From: Sandaracinaceae bacterium
GTDB lineage: Bacteria; Myxococcota_A; Polyangia; Polyangiales; Sandaracinaceae
Assembly: GCA_019637095.1 (NCBI GenBank)
Contig: JAHBWG010000020.1
Location: 42,524 to 106,523 of the forward strand
Direction: 5' to 3'
Length of the DNA stretch: 64,000 bases
Below, piece after piece: positions 35,322 to 43,469 of the stretch; positions within the stretch are counted from its first letter, which is position 1, and each line of letters begins with the position of its first letter. A model generated the notes under the pieces. The model searched no databases. It saw only the letters and a program-made list of their open reading frames with translations, and had not been told where the DNA came from. The translations under genes and the position numbers were made by a program.

Positions 35322-36563
35322 TCAGAACACCTCTCGGAACCACTGCCCGAGCTTGCTTCCCCACCCGTTCGGCGCGTGCGCCGCGAGCGGGACCGCCTTC
35401 TCCTCGGGGCGCGCACCGGCCGCCCGCAGGCGCTCCGCCCCGTACTTCACGAGCCCGACCCCCGTCGCGTACGCGGGGCTCTTGACCACGTCCATCAGCC
35501 CCCCGACGCCGATCGGCGCGCCGCGCCGCACCGGGAGCCCGAGGATCTGCTCGGCGAGCTCGGGCATGCCGTCGAGCTGCGTCGTGCCGCCGGTGATCAC
35601 GGCCCCCGACGCGAGCATGTCCGCGTAGCCCGTCTCCGCGATCACGTGCGCGACCGCGCTGAAGATCTCCTCGACGCGGGGCTCGATGATCTCGGAGAGC
35701 ACCGCGCGCGGCAGGACCCGCGGCGCGCGCCCGCCGACCGAGGGGACCTCGATGGTCTCCTCCGCGTCGACCATGGAGGTCGCCGCGCAGCCGTACTTGA
35801 TCTTGATGCGCTCGGCCTCCGCCATCGGCGTGCGCAGGCCCGTCGCGATGTCGCTCGTCAGGCTGATGCCGCCGATCGGGATCACGCTGGTGTGCACGAC
35901 CGCGCCGTCGACGTAGATGATGAGATCGGTCGTGCCGCCGCCGATGTCGATGAGGGCGACGCCGATCTCCTTCTCGTCGTCGCTGAGGACCGCGTGCGCG
36001 CTCGCGAGGGGCTCGAGCACCGTCTCGGCGATGTGGAGATCGCAGCGCTCGCAGACCTTGGCGATGTTCTGCGCCGCGGAGTTCGCGGCCGTCACGAGGT
36101 GCACGCGCGCCTCGAGCCGCACGCCGCTCATCCCGACCGGCTCGCGGATCCCGTCCTGGTCGTCGACGATGAACTCCTGCGGCAGCACGTGGATGACGTG
36201 CCGGTCGCCGGGCAGCGGGATCGCCTTGGCCTGCTCGAGCACGCGCTTGACGTCCTCCGCCGTGACCTCGCGCGTGGAGATGGCCGCGACGCCGTCCTGG
36301 TTGATGCCGCGCACGTGGCTGCCGGCGATGCCGGCGTACACGCTCGCGATCTCGACGCCGGCCATCGTCTCGGCCTGCTCGATCGCGGCGAGGATCGCCT
36401 GGACCGTCGACTCGATGTTGACGACGACGCCCTTGCGAAGCCCCTTGGAGGGCACCGACCCGATCCCGATGATGTCGAGCCCGTCGTCGGTCAGCTCGGC
36501 GACGATGGCACAGACCTTCGTGGTTCCGAGATCGAGCCCTGCGATGATTTCGTTGTCCGACAT
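35322..36563 (-). CDS. ftsA: Cell division protein FtsA
   Basis: A 413-residue actin-like ATPase that anchors FtsZ to the membrane. It shows the phosphate-1 motif [18 protein letters not shown], the phosphate-2 region [40 protein letters not shown] (adenosine motif) and the C-terminal amphipathic helix [14 protein letters not shown]. The start at 36563 is chosen because the family begins [13 protein letters not shown]. The frame extends to 36641 without support. Unlike most dcw clusters, no ftsQ, ddl or mur gene lies upstream. Instead a divergent kinase gene starts about 100 bases away. Confidence 0.96.
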   Translation of the reverse strand: MSDNEIIAGLDLGTTKVCAIVAELTDDGLDIIGIGSVPSKGLRKGVVVNIESTVQAILAAIEQAETMAGVEIASVYAGIAGSHVRGINQDGVAAISTREVTAEDVKRVLEQAKAIPLPGDRHVIHVLPQEFIVDDQDGIREPVGMSGVRLEARVHLVTAANSAAQNIAKVCERCDLHIAETVLEPLASAHAVLSDDEKEIGVALIDIGGGTTDLIIYVDGAVVHTSVIPIGGISLTSDIATGLRTPMAEAERIKIKYGCAATSMVDAEETIEVPSVGGRAPRVLPRAVLSEIIEPRVEEIFSAVAHVIAETGYADMLASGAVITGGTTQLDGMPELAEQILGLPVRRGAPIGVGGLMDVVKSPAYATGVGLVKYGAERLRAAGARPEEKAVPLAAHAPNGWGSKLGQWFREVF

Positions 36564-36660
36564 CCTCTGGTTCCGCTCCCGGGCGTGGGGCCCGAGCACG
36601 TCAGTACAGGAGCCGGATCGGTGCCGCCAAATTTCGTGCATGCGGCGCGCGGTGAGCTGC

Positions 36661-36666
36661 TCTAAT
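36661..36666 (+). promoter_or_regulatory. Putative -10 box (TCTAAT), leaderless start
   Basis: TCTAAT matches TATAAT at five of six positions and ends seven bases before the ATG at 36674. It overlaps the upstream ATG at 36665, which argues that 36674 is the true start of the kinase gene. Confidence 0.4.
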
Positions 36667-36673
36667 GCGGCCG

Positions 36674-38383
36674 ATGCCGGTCTGCCCCACGTGCGGCCAG
36701 CCCGCGGAGGAGGCGACGTTCTGCCCCCGCGACGGGACGCCGCTGTCGCACCTCGGCAAGGGCATGGCGGCGATGCCGCGCGAGGGCGACCGCATCGAAG
36801 ACCGCTACGAGATCCTCGAGCGGCTCGGGTCGGGCGGCATGGCGGTGGTGTTCCGCGCGCGCTCCACCGCGCTCGGCCGCGACGTGGCGCTCAAGGTGCT
36901 CTACCCGCGCTGGGCCGAGGACAAGAAGACGATCGCGCGCTTCGCGAGGGAGGCGCGCGCCGCGTCCTCGATCGATCACGACGCCGTCGTGCGCGTCTTC
37001 GACTTCGGCTTCGCCGAGGAGGGCTTCTACTTCCTCACGATGGAGCTCATCGACGGGCAGCCGCTGAGCGGGGTGCGGCGGCCGCTCGCGCCGGCGCGCG
37101 CGATGCGGCTCTTGCGCGACATCGCGGCGGGCCTCGCGCGCGCGCACGAGCTCGGCGTGATCCACCGCGACCTCAAGCCGGAGAACGTGATGGTCGTCGC
37201 GCCGGAGCCGGGGGGCCGCGAGCGCGTGAAGATCGTCGACTTCGGGCTCTCGAAGATGACCGACTCGGACGCGCTGCTCACCGGCGAGGGCGACGTGATC
37301 GGCACGCCCGACTTCATGGCGCCCGAGCAGTGGCAGGGGCGCGCGGTCGACGCCCGCGCCGACGTCTACGCGTTCGGCATCCTCGCGTACGAGGTGCTCT
37401 CGGGCGCCCTGCCCTACCGCGGCGACACGGTGATCCAGCTCTTGCAGCAGCACCTCTACGCGGAGCCGACGCCGCTCACCGCACAGAAGAACGTGGTGCG
37501 CATGCCGCCGGGGCTCGCGGAGCTCGTGATGCGCTGCATGGCGAAGGACCCGCTCGATCGCCCGCCCCACATGGGGCGCGTTCGCGACGCGCTCGCGGCG
37601 GTCGACGACGCGAGCCGCGACCTGAAGATCGACTCGATCCGCGCGGGCGGCGCGCCCGTCGCGGCGACGACCGTCGTGTCGCTCGACGAGGGCCTGCTCC
37701 TCGATCGGCGCGAGCTCCACGCGGAGATCGCGCGGCTCAACCGGGTGCGGCGCAAGCGCCTCACGGAGCTCGTGCCGAAGCTGCTCGGCGAGGCGCCCGT
37801 CCCGCTCGTCGCCGGCTTGCAGGCGCGGATCCGCATCGCCGAGGTCGTGCTCGAGGAGGCCGAGGAGGACCTCGCGATCGCCGAGGCGACCCTCGAGGAG
37901 GCCCAGAAGGCGCACCGGACGCGCGAGGCGGAGCTGCGCGCGGGGCTCGTCGCCGCCAACCTCGAGCTCGCGGTCGCACGCCACGCCCTGCCCGGCGACG
38001 TGACCGACTCCTATGGCGGCGAGACGCTCGATCTGCGCGCGTCCGAGGGCGCGGCGGACGCCCCCGTCGACGACGCCGACGCGCAGCACGTCTTGCGGCG
38101 CGCGGAGGATCGGCTCGCCGCGTTCGTGCGCGCGCCGGACGAGGTCGTCGAGCGGGCGGAGCGGCGCGTCGAGGAGGCGCTCACCGCGTGCCGCGAGCTC
38201 GAGACGCCGCTCGGCGTCCTCTACGCGGAGCTCGAGGCCACCCTCGCCGCGATCCCGGGCGCCGGCCCCGCCGCGCTCGCCGAGCTGTCCGCGATCGACG
38301 GCGTCGTCGGGGCGTACCGCACGCGCCTCGAGATCCTCGAGCGCCACGCCGCCTCGGAGGGCGCCGAGCCGCGGCGGTGGTAG
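36674..38383 (+). CDS. Ser/Thr protein kinase with N-terminal zinc ribbon and coiled-coil tail
   Basis: A 569-residue Hanks-type kinase. Residues 1-25 form a zinc ribbon (CPTCGQPAEEATFCPRDG). The kinase domain (about 43-310) is complete: Gly loop LGSGGMAVVFRA, VAIK-type Lys in DVALKVLYP, catalytic loop GVIHRDLKPENVM, VDFGLSKM and FMAPEQWQG. The remaining 240 residues are Arg/Glu/Ala-rich helices likely to form coiled coils (VVLEEAEEDLAIAEATLEEA). There is no membrane segment, so it is cytoplasmic. The ATG at 36665 is possible, but a -10-like box overlaps it. The next gene encodes an FHA domain, a reader of phosphothreonine, ten bases downstream: a likely kinase-substrate pair. Confidence 0.9.
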   Translation: MPVCPTCGQPAEEATFCPRDGTPLSHLGKGMAAMPREGDRIEDRYEILERLGSGGMAVVFRARSTALGRDVALKVLYPRWAEDKKTIARFAREARAASSIDHDAVVRVFDFGFAEEGFYFLTMELIDGQPLSGVRRPLAPARAMRLLRDIAAGLARAHELGVIHRDLKPENVMVVAPEPGGRERVKIVDFGLSKMTDSDALLTGEGDVIGTPDFMAPEQWQGRAVDARADVYAFGILAYEVLSGALPYRGDTVIQLLQQHLYAEPTPLTAQKNVVRMPPGLAELVMRCMAKDPLDRPPHMGRVRDALAAVDDASRDLKIDSIRAGGAPVAATTVVSLDEGLLLDRRELHAEIARLNRVRRKRLTELVPKLLGEAPVPLVAGLQARIRIAEVVLEEAEEDLAIAEATLEEAQKAHRTREAELRAGLVAANLELAVARHALPGDVTDSYGGETLDLRASEGAADAPVDDADAQHVLRRAEDRLAAFVRAPDEVVERAERRVEEALTACRELETPLGVLYAELEATLAAIPGAGPAALAELSAIDGVVGAYRTRLEILERHAASEGAEPRRW

Positions 38384-38386
38384 GCT
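38381..38386 (+). promoter_or_regulatory. Putative -10 box (TAGGCT) overlapping a stop codon
   Basis: TAGGCT starts with the stop codon of the kinase gene and ends seven bases before the GTG at 38394, with no Shine-Dalgarno. It could give the FHA gene its own leaderless transcript. Confidence 0.35.
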
Positions 38387-38393
38387 GCCCGCG

Positions 38394-39284
38394 GTGAAGC
38401 TCTACCTCGAGTACCGCGAGGGCAGCGTCCAGGTCCCGATCGGAGAGACGGTGATCGGACGCAACGTCGGTTGCGCGCTCCGCTTCAACGACCCCTTCGT
38501 CTCGCGCCGCCACGTCCGGATCCTCTTCGGTCCCGACGGCGCGTTCGTCGAGGAGCTCGCGAGCCGCAACGGCACCTGGCTGAACGGCGCCCCGCTCGAG
38601 GGCCGCCAGCCGCTCGCGCACGGCGACACGATCCAGCTCGGCCGGCGCAAGCTCCAGGTACACCTCGTCGAGGACGACGCGCCCGACCTCGCGGTCGAGA
38701 CGACGCGGCCCGACGCGCCCGGGCTCGCCGCCGAGGTGCTCGGCGCAGAGGACGCGCTCTCGGAGATCGAGGCGCCGCGGACGGAGCCGGCGCCGCCGCC
38801 CGCGCGGACCTGCCCGCGCTGCCGCGCGCGCGTCGCCGCGGCCGACGCGCACTGCACGACGTGCGGCTACACCTTCCACCTCGGCCGCCCCGGCGCCCTC
38901 ACGCAGCAGCTCCCGATGGAGGAGGTCGACCGCGAGCTCGAGCAGGCCGTGCGCGACGACGACCTCGGCGACGAGGACCGGCGCAGCGCCGACCGCCTCG
39001 CGCTCGCCGTGCCCGTCGTCTACACGTCCGAGACGATGACCATCGACGCGCTCACGTACGATCTCAGCCGCACCGGGGTGTTCATCGCGTCGTCGCTGCT
39101 CGACGAGGTCGGGACTCGCTGCCAGGTCACGCTGTTGCCCGAGGCGGCGCCGGCGATCCCGATCCCCGCCGTCGTCGCGCGCGTGAGCGCGGACGGCGAG
39201 CCCGGCATGGGCGTGCGCTTCGACCGCCCGAGCGAGCGCGCCCTGCGCTGGCTCGAGGCCGTCCTCGAGCGCGCCGAGGGCTGA
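38394..39284 (+). CDS. FHA - zinc ribbon - PilZ protein
   Basis: A 296-residue cytoplasmic protein. The FHA domain (about 1-92) has VIGRNVGCALRFNDPFVSRR, HVRI and ASRNGTWLNG, with the residues that bind phosphothreonine. A zinc ribbon follows (CPRCRARVAAADAHCTTCG, about 140-158). The C-terminal PilZ domain (about 195-290) has both c-di-GMP motifs: RxxxR in RSADRLALAVPVVY and DxSxxG in LTYDLSRTGVFIAS. The protein may therefore join kinase signalling, from the gene ten bases upstream, with c-di-GMP; this is inference from the domains. The GTG start begins the FHA domain directly. Confidence 0.88.
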   Translation: MKLYLEYREGSVQVPIGETVIGRNVGCALRFNDPFVSRRHVRILFGPDGAFVEELASRNGTWLNGAPLEGRQPLAHGDTIQLGRRKLQVHLVEDDAPDLAVETTRPDAPGLAAEVLGAEDALSEIEAPRTEPAPPPARTCPRCRARVAAADAHCTTCGYTFHLGRPGALTQQLPMEEVDRELEQAVRDDDLGDEDRRSADRLALAVPVVYTSETMTIDALTYDLSRTGVFIASSLLDEVGTRCQVTLLPEAAPAIPIPAVVARVSADGEPGMGVRFDRPSERALRWLEAVLERAEG

Positions 39285-39306
39285 TCCTTCGGAGCGCTTC
39301 GAGGAC

Positions 39307-41031
39307 TCAACCGCCGCAGCGGTCGGCGATCTCGACGCGGCCGACGGTGCCCGCGCGGATCGCGGCGCACGCCGCGCCGCTCAGCTCGAGGCGCCGGCCG
39401 GTGAGCGTCCACTCGCTCGCGGGGACGAGGAGCCCGTCGCGCCGGACCTCGACGGCGGCCGGGCGCGCGGGCGGCGCGCTCAGCTCGAAGTGGCAGTCGG
39501 TCGCGGCCGAGAGGATGGCGCGCAGCGCGCGGTCGATCGCCGGGCCGTCGACCGCCTCGTAGTAGCGGCGGTCACCAGCGCGCGCGCGGCCGCCGGCGTC
39601 GGCCATCTCGTTGAGGCCGGCGCGCAGGGCCGGGATGCCGGCGGTGCTGCCGTAGCGGTCGGGGCCGACGATGCCGACGACGAACGTGTCGACGCCGAGG
39701 TCGCGGCGCAGCGCGGCGATCGCGGAGACGGTCGCGGGCACCGTCGCGCCGCAGTTCGGCTCGGGAAGACCGTCGGTGAGCAGCACGACGAAGCGCGGGC
39801 GCGAGACCGCGCGCGTCTCGAGGTAGCGGCGCACCGTCGCGAGCGCGTCGGGGGTCGGCGTGTCGCCGGCGCGCGGCTGCGCGAAGGCGAGGCGCGCCGA
39901 GATCGCGCCGCCGTTGGCGAGCCCGAGGCCGACGTCGGGCGTGGTCGCGACGCCGCAGTAGAGGCGCTCGTCGCCGCCGGTGACCTGCGGGAAGGTGAGC
40001 AGCCCGGTGTGGAGGTCGCCGGTGAGCGGGAGGATGGTGGTCATCGCGCGCTCGAGCTCCTGCCAGCGCGTGCGCGTCGTGCCCGACGCGGGCCACTGCA
40101 TGCTGCCCGAGCGGTCGACGACGAAGAGCACCTCGCCGTCCGGCGGGACGATCGGGAGGTCCTCGAGGAACGGGGTGCAGCACGCACGATCCGTTGCGCA
40201 GTCCGGGTCCGCGCAGTCGACGAGCCCGTCGCAGTCCTCGTCGCGGCCGCCGGTGCACGCCTCGGCGCGCGGGAGCACGGCGCCCGCGCAGGCGCCCCAC
40301 GAGGACGCGTCGTCCACGCCCTCGCACAGCTGCACGCCGGCGCGGCACTCACCGACGCCGAGGGTGTCCGCGGGGCCGCCGTAGCAGGCGCGCTCGGTGC
40401 CGAGCACGCACTCGCAGCCCTCGTCGATCAGGCCGTCGCAGTCCTCGTCACCCGCGCCGTCGCAGAGCTCGACCGCGCCGGGCAGCGTCTCGCCGACGCA
40501 CTCGCTCCACACCGAGCCGGTCTCCGTCGGCACGCAGTACTGGCGGCCCGCGCGGCACAGGCCCACGCCCTCGGTGCCGGGGGCGCCCGTGTAGCAGCTG
40601 CGCTCCTCGTCGAGCAGGCACTCGCAGCCCTCGTCGACGATGCCATCGCAGTCGTTGTCGACGCCGTCGCAGACCTCGTCGGACGGCACGCCGTAGCCGA
40701 CGCAGTCGTCCCAGGTGCCGAACTCCATCGCGACCACGCAGTCCTGCGAGCCCCACGTGCACTGGCCCACGCCGGCGTGCGCGCGCTCGCCGAGGAAGCA
40801 GCGCTGCTGCTCGCCCGCCACGCACACGCAGTCCTCGTCGACGCGCCCGTCGGCGTCGTCGTCGAAGCCGTTGCCGCACTCGTCCCCGGGCTCGCGCGGC
40901 GTCGGGTCCCCGCCGTCCTCCGGCTCGGGATCGTAGGGCCCCTCGTAGCGCTGATCACCGCCGGTGGCGGCGCAGCCGCCGAGCGCGGTCGCGAGCGAGA
41001 CGAAGACGAGGGCGAAGCGGAGGGTCGACAT
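39307..41031 (-). CDS. Lipoprotein with MopE-like repeats and von Willebrand A domain
   Basis: A 574-residue surface or periplasmic lipoprotein. The signal peptide ends in lipobox LGGC (about residue 20). Four Cys/Asp repeats follow, of the MopE type (CDGVDNDCDGIVDEGCEC, CDGAGDEDCDGLIDEGCEC and two variants), likely calcium- or metal-binding loops held by disulfides. They alternate with CYTGAPGT-like spacers (about 45-285). The VWA domain (about 300-515) has the MIDAS motif DRSGS in VLFVVDRSGSMQW and VVLLTDGLPEPNCG. Such proteins are typical of Myxococcota and may mediate adhesion or copper/calcium binding. The ATG at 41031 starts the signal peptide; earlier ATGs add shadow sequence. Confidence 0.85.
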   Translation of the reverse strand: MSTLRFALVFVSLATALGGCAATGGDQRYEGPYDPEPEDGGDPTPREPGDECGNGFDDDADGRVDEDCVCVAGEQQRCFLGERAHAGVGQCTWGSQDCVVAMEFGTWDDCVGYGVPSDEVCDGVDNDCDGIVDEGCECLLDEERSCYTGAPGTEGVGLCRAGRQYCVPTETGSVWSECVGETLPGAVELCDGAGDEDCDGLIDEGCECVLGTERACYGGPADTLGVGECRAGVQLCEGVDDASSWGACAGAVLPRAEACTGGRDEDCDGLVDCADPDCATDRACCTPFLEDLPIVPPDGEVLFVVDRSGSMQWPASGTTRTRWQELERAMTTILPLTGDLHTGLLTFPQVTGGDERLYCGVATTPDVGLGLANGGAISARLAFAQPRAGDTPTPDALATVRRYLETRAVSRPRFVVLLTDGLPEPNCGATVPATVSAIAALRRDLGVDTFVVGIVGPDRYGSTAGIPALRAGLNEMADAGGRARAGDRRYYEAVDGPAIDRALRAILSAATDCHFELSAPPARPAAVEVRRDGLLVPASEWTLTGRRLELSGAACAAIRAGTVGRVEIADRCGG

Positions 41032-41081
41032 GCCGAGCCGACTCAGCAGCGGCCGTGCCATCGACGCGCGGTGGAACCCGG

Positions 41082-41099
41082 CGGGCTCCACGTGGCGAC
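41082..41099. repeat. 18-base sequence shared with 25423-25440
   Basis: CGGGCTCCACGTGGCGAC differs by one base from the copy at 25423. It lies between the lipoprotein gene start and the end of the sulfotransferase fusion gene. Confidence 0.4.
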
Positions 41100-41158
41100 C
41101 GGGGCGGCCACTTCGATGACCGGCTGGTCACTCGAGCCGCCGGCTCGCCCGGCGCCAC

Positions 41159-42568
41159 TCAATCGTCGGCGTCGTCGGTCTCGGCGAGCATGCGCTGGCT
41201 CAGCACGCCGCCCTTGTGCGGGAAGACCTGCTGCGGGACCGGCCGGCCGAGGAACGCGCAGAGCGGCTCCCAGCCGTCGCCCCCGGCGATGTCCATCACG
41301 AGGAGCTTGTCGGGGCGGCCGGCGAAGTGGCGGCGCACCGCGTCGACGTGCTCGCGGTAGACCCAGCGGAAGCGCTCCGGCTCGAACCGATACGTTCCGT
41401 ACACGGCGGCGCGCAGGAACCGCCGGATCCTCAGGTGCGTGTCGCGGCCCGGGCTCGTGGGCACCTCGAACGGATCGCGCCCGAGCCAGTGGTTGTGACA
41501 GGAGCGCAGCCACGCCTCCTCCTCGCGCACCGTCAGGATGAACTTCGCGTCCGGGTACCTGCGATCGAGCTGCGCGTAGTAGGGCGCCGCGGTGATGTCG
41601 GTGATCCCGTCGAACGCCCCCATGAAGCGGAAGTCGAGGGTGCCCGTCTCGAGCGCGCGGAACGTGTCCTCGTCGACCGGGTAGTGGATCGCGTCGATGC
41701 CGATGGTGTGGAGCGCCGAGGTGAGGCTGCGCGTCCCCGTGCGGCTCAGCCCGAGGCCGAACACCGGGTAGCGCTCGGTGCGCGGCGGGTGGCGCTCGGC
41801 GTGGGCCCGCGCGTACGCGTCGACCTCGGCGCGGCTCAGCTCGGGGAGCTCCTCGATGCCGAGCGCGGCGAGCTCGCCCGCGCCGCGCGCGGGCAGCGAC
41901 GCGATCACCTCCGAGAGCACGTTCGGCGGCGCGTCCTCGGGCACCTCGCGGCGCGCCCAGCGCACGCCCTCGAAGGCGACGCGCAGCTCGAGGTCGTCGG
42001 TCTCCGCCCAGCGCTCGACCGCGGCGTCGAGCCGGCGTCGCTGCTCGGGCGTGCGGCTTCGCAGCTCGCGCAGCGCGTACTTGGCCCACACGTCGCGGCG
42101 CCACTGCAGGTGGTCGTGCAGGATGTGGAAGCCCTTGAAGCACTTGATCTCCCCGAGCGCGTTCAGCGCGAGCTTGCGCAGGCGCGACTCGGGCCGGAGC
42201 ACGTAGGCCGGATCGAGCTCGGGCGGCACCACGTCGCGCATCTTGCGCATCACGTCGGCGCGGGTGATGTGCACGCCGCAGTGCAGCCGCCCGCGGAAGC
42301 GGTCGAAGACGTAGCAGTCGACGTACGGTCGATCGTCGGCCTCGAGGAACGGACGCAGGTCCTCGAGGATCAGGCAGTCCGCGTCGACCGCGACGACGAG
42401 ATCGCTCGCGTACTCGTGCGCGACCATCCGCGCGACGGCCTCCGTGAACGGGCGGCAGTCGGACAGGACGAGCTCCTCGTCGGGCCGGATGTGCTCGCGC
42501 GCGAGCTCGAGCGCGCGCTCGCTCGTCCGCTCCCCGATCGTGCGGAACACCAAGGCGACCTTCGTCAT
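41159..42568 (-). CDS. Glycosyltransferase-like - sulfotransferase fusion protein
   Basis: A 469-residue protein of two parts. Residues 1-200 resemble nucleotide-sugar transferases: MTKVALVFRTIGERTSERA, a DxD-type metal site in LVVAVDADCLILEDLRPFL, and GRLHCGVHITRADVMRKM. Residues about 255-469 form a sulfotransferase-type P-loop domain, with YPVFGLGLSRTGTRSLTSA (5'-PSB loop) and AKFILTVREEEAWLRSCHNH (3'-PB region). The pair suggests transfer of a sugar and a sulfate in the same surface glycan, but that is inference. Its ATG overlaps the stop of the upstream sulfotransferase gene (ATGA), so they are co-translated. Confidence 0.75.
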   Translation of the reverse strand: MTKVALVFRTIGERTSERALELAREHIRPDEELVLSDCRPFTEAVARMVAHEYASDLVVAVDADCLILEDLRPFLEADDRPYVDCYVFDRFRGRLHCGVHITRADVMRKMRDVVPPELDPAYVLRPESRLRKLALNALGEIKCFKGFHILHDHLQWRRDVWAKYALRELRSRTPEQRRRLDAAVERWAETDDLELRVAFEGVRWARREVPEDAPPNVLSEVIASLPARGAGELAALGIEELPELSRAEVDAYARAHAERHPPRTERYPVFGLGLSRTGTRSLTSALHTIGIDAIHYPVDEDTFRALETGTLDFRFMGAFDGITDITAAPYYAQLDRRYPDAKFILTVREEEAWLRSCHNHWLGRDPFEVPTSPGRDTHLRIRRFLRAAVYGTYRFEPERFRWVYREHVDAVRRHFAGRPDKLLVMDIAGGDGWEPLCAFLGRPVPQQVFPHKGGVLSQRMLAETDDADD

Positions 42569-43398
42569 GCGGCATCCCATCGAAAGCGCGCGTCGAGCTC
42601 CCCCGCGTGCGCCTCGAACGCCCGGAGCACCTCGCTCGGGAGCTCGTCGCGCCAGCGCAGGTCGAGCGCGAAGCCCCCGCGCAGCCCGCCGTAGAAGCCG
42701 GCGCTTCGCGCCGGCACCTTCACCATCGGCGCCCCCTTCGCGCGCGCGACCACCGACTGCGTGCCCGTGTTGCCGCCGAGCGGGTGGTGCTCGTGCCGCT
42801 CGTACGCGAGCATCGCGGGGTCGTACGCGAGGCCGAGGAACGCGCACACGCGCCGCACGGTGGCCTCGGGCTCGGTCGCGAGCCGCTCGTAGCGCACCTC
42901 GAGCGCGTCCTCGGGCCGCTCGCGCACGAGCGCGTCCGTCGCCGCGACGTGCGCGGCCCACTCGCGCACGTGCTCGACCGGATCGCGGTCCGGGTACTTG
43001 CGCACCCGGCTGTTCACGACCGCGCGTCCGTCGCGCACGAGGAACAGCAGCTTGTGCGGCACGCCGGCGCGATCGAGCTCGGCGCGCCGCGCGCGGATCC
43101 AGTCCACGCGCTTGGTCGAGTCGACGATCACGGGCCGCCCGGTGATGCGCGCGAGCGCCTCGTAGAGGTCCGGCGCCGGCGGGCTCGAGAGCCGGCCCCA
43201 GACGGGGCAGTCGGGCCCGCACAGCTTGCACGAGCGCTTGCGCGCCGGCTTGCTCGGGTCCCCGAGGAAGAGCGACTTCTTCGCCTCCCCCGCGTAGAAG
43301 ACGTCCGGGTGCCCCCCGAGGACCATCCCGAGCAGCGTGGAGCCGGAGTGGCCGGCGCCTCCGATGGCGACGGCGAGACGGTTCAGGCGGTCCGACAT
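42565..43398 (-). CDS. PAPS-dependent sulfotransferase
   Basis: A 277-residue sulfotransferase. The PAPS-binding 5'-PSB loop is AIGGAGHSGSTLLGMVLGG at the N-terminus, the 3'-PB region is KLLFLVRDGRAVVNSRVRKY, and VIVDSTKRVDWIRARR lies between them. The length is normal. The enzyme would transfer sulfate from PAPS to a carbohydrate or other acceptor. A CxxCGPDC cluster (RSCKLCGPDCPVWG, about 55-68) is typical of this subfamily. The gene is first of a two-gene operon with the fusion protein. A TATGCT box lies 17 bases before the ATG. Confidence 0.8.
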   Translation of the reverse strand: MSDRLNRLAVAIGGAGHSGSTLLGMVLGGHPDVFYAGEAKKSLFLGDPSKPARKRSCKLCGPDCPVWGRLSSPPAPDLYEALARITGRPVIVDSTKRVDWIRARRAELDRAGVPHKLLFLVRDGRAVVNSRVRKYPDRDPVEHVREWAAHVAATDALVRERPEDALEVRYERLATEPEATVRRVCAFLGLAYDPAMLAYERHEHHPLGGNTGTQSVVARAKGAPMVKVPARSAGFYGGLRGGFALDLRWRDELPSEVLRAFEAHAGELDARFRWDAA

Positions 43399-43416
43399 CG
43401 ACGCTGCGGAGCAGCA

Positions 43417-43422
43417 GCATAG
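43417..43422 (-). promoter_or_regulatory. Putative -10 box (TATGCT)
   Basis: On the minus strand TATGCT lies 18 bases (17 between) before the sulfotransferase ATG, in the region divergent from the esterase gene. It would give a leader of about ten bases. Confidence 0.35.
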
Positions 43423-43469
43423 TACGCCGACCCGACCGCCGCCGGTCGAATCGTGGTAGGAGGCCCGCG

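Noticed and set aside
39285..39306. Terminator between the FHA-PilZ gene and the lipoprotein gene
   Set aside because: TCCTTCGG and TCGAGGA pair only over four bases before a mismatch, so the stem is too weak to call.
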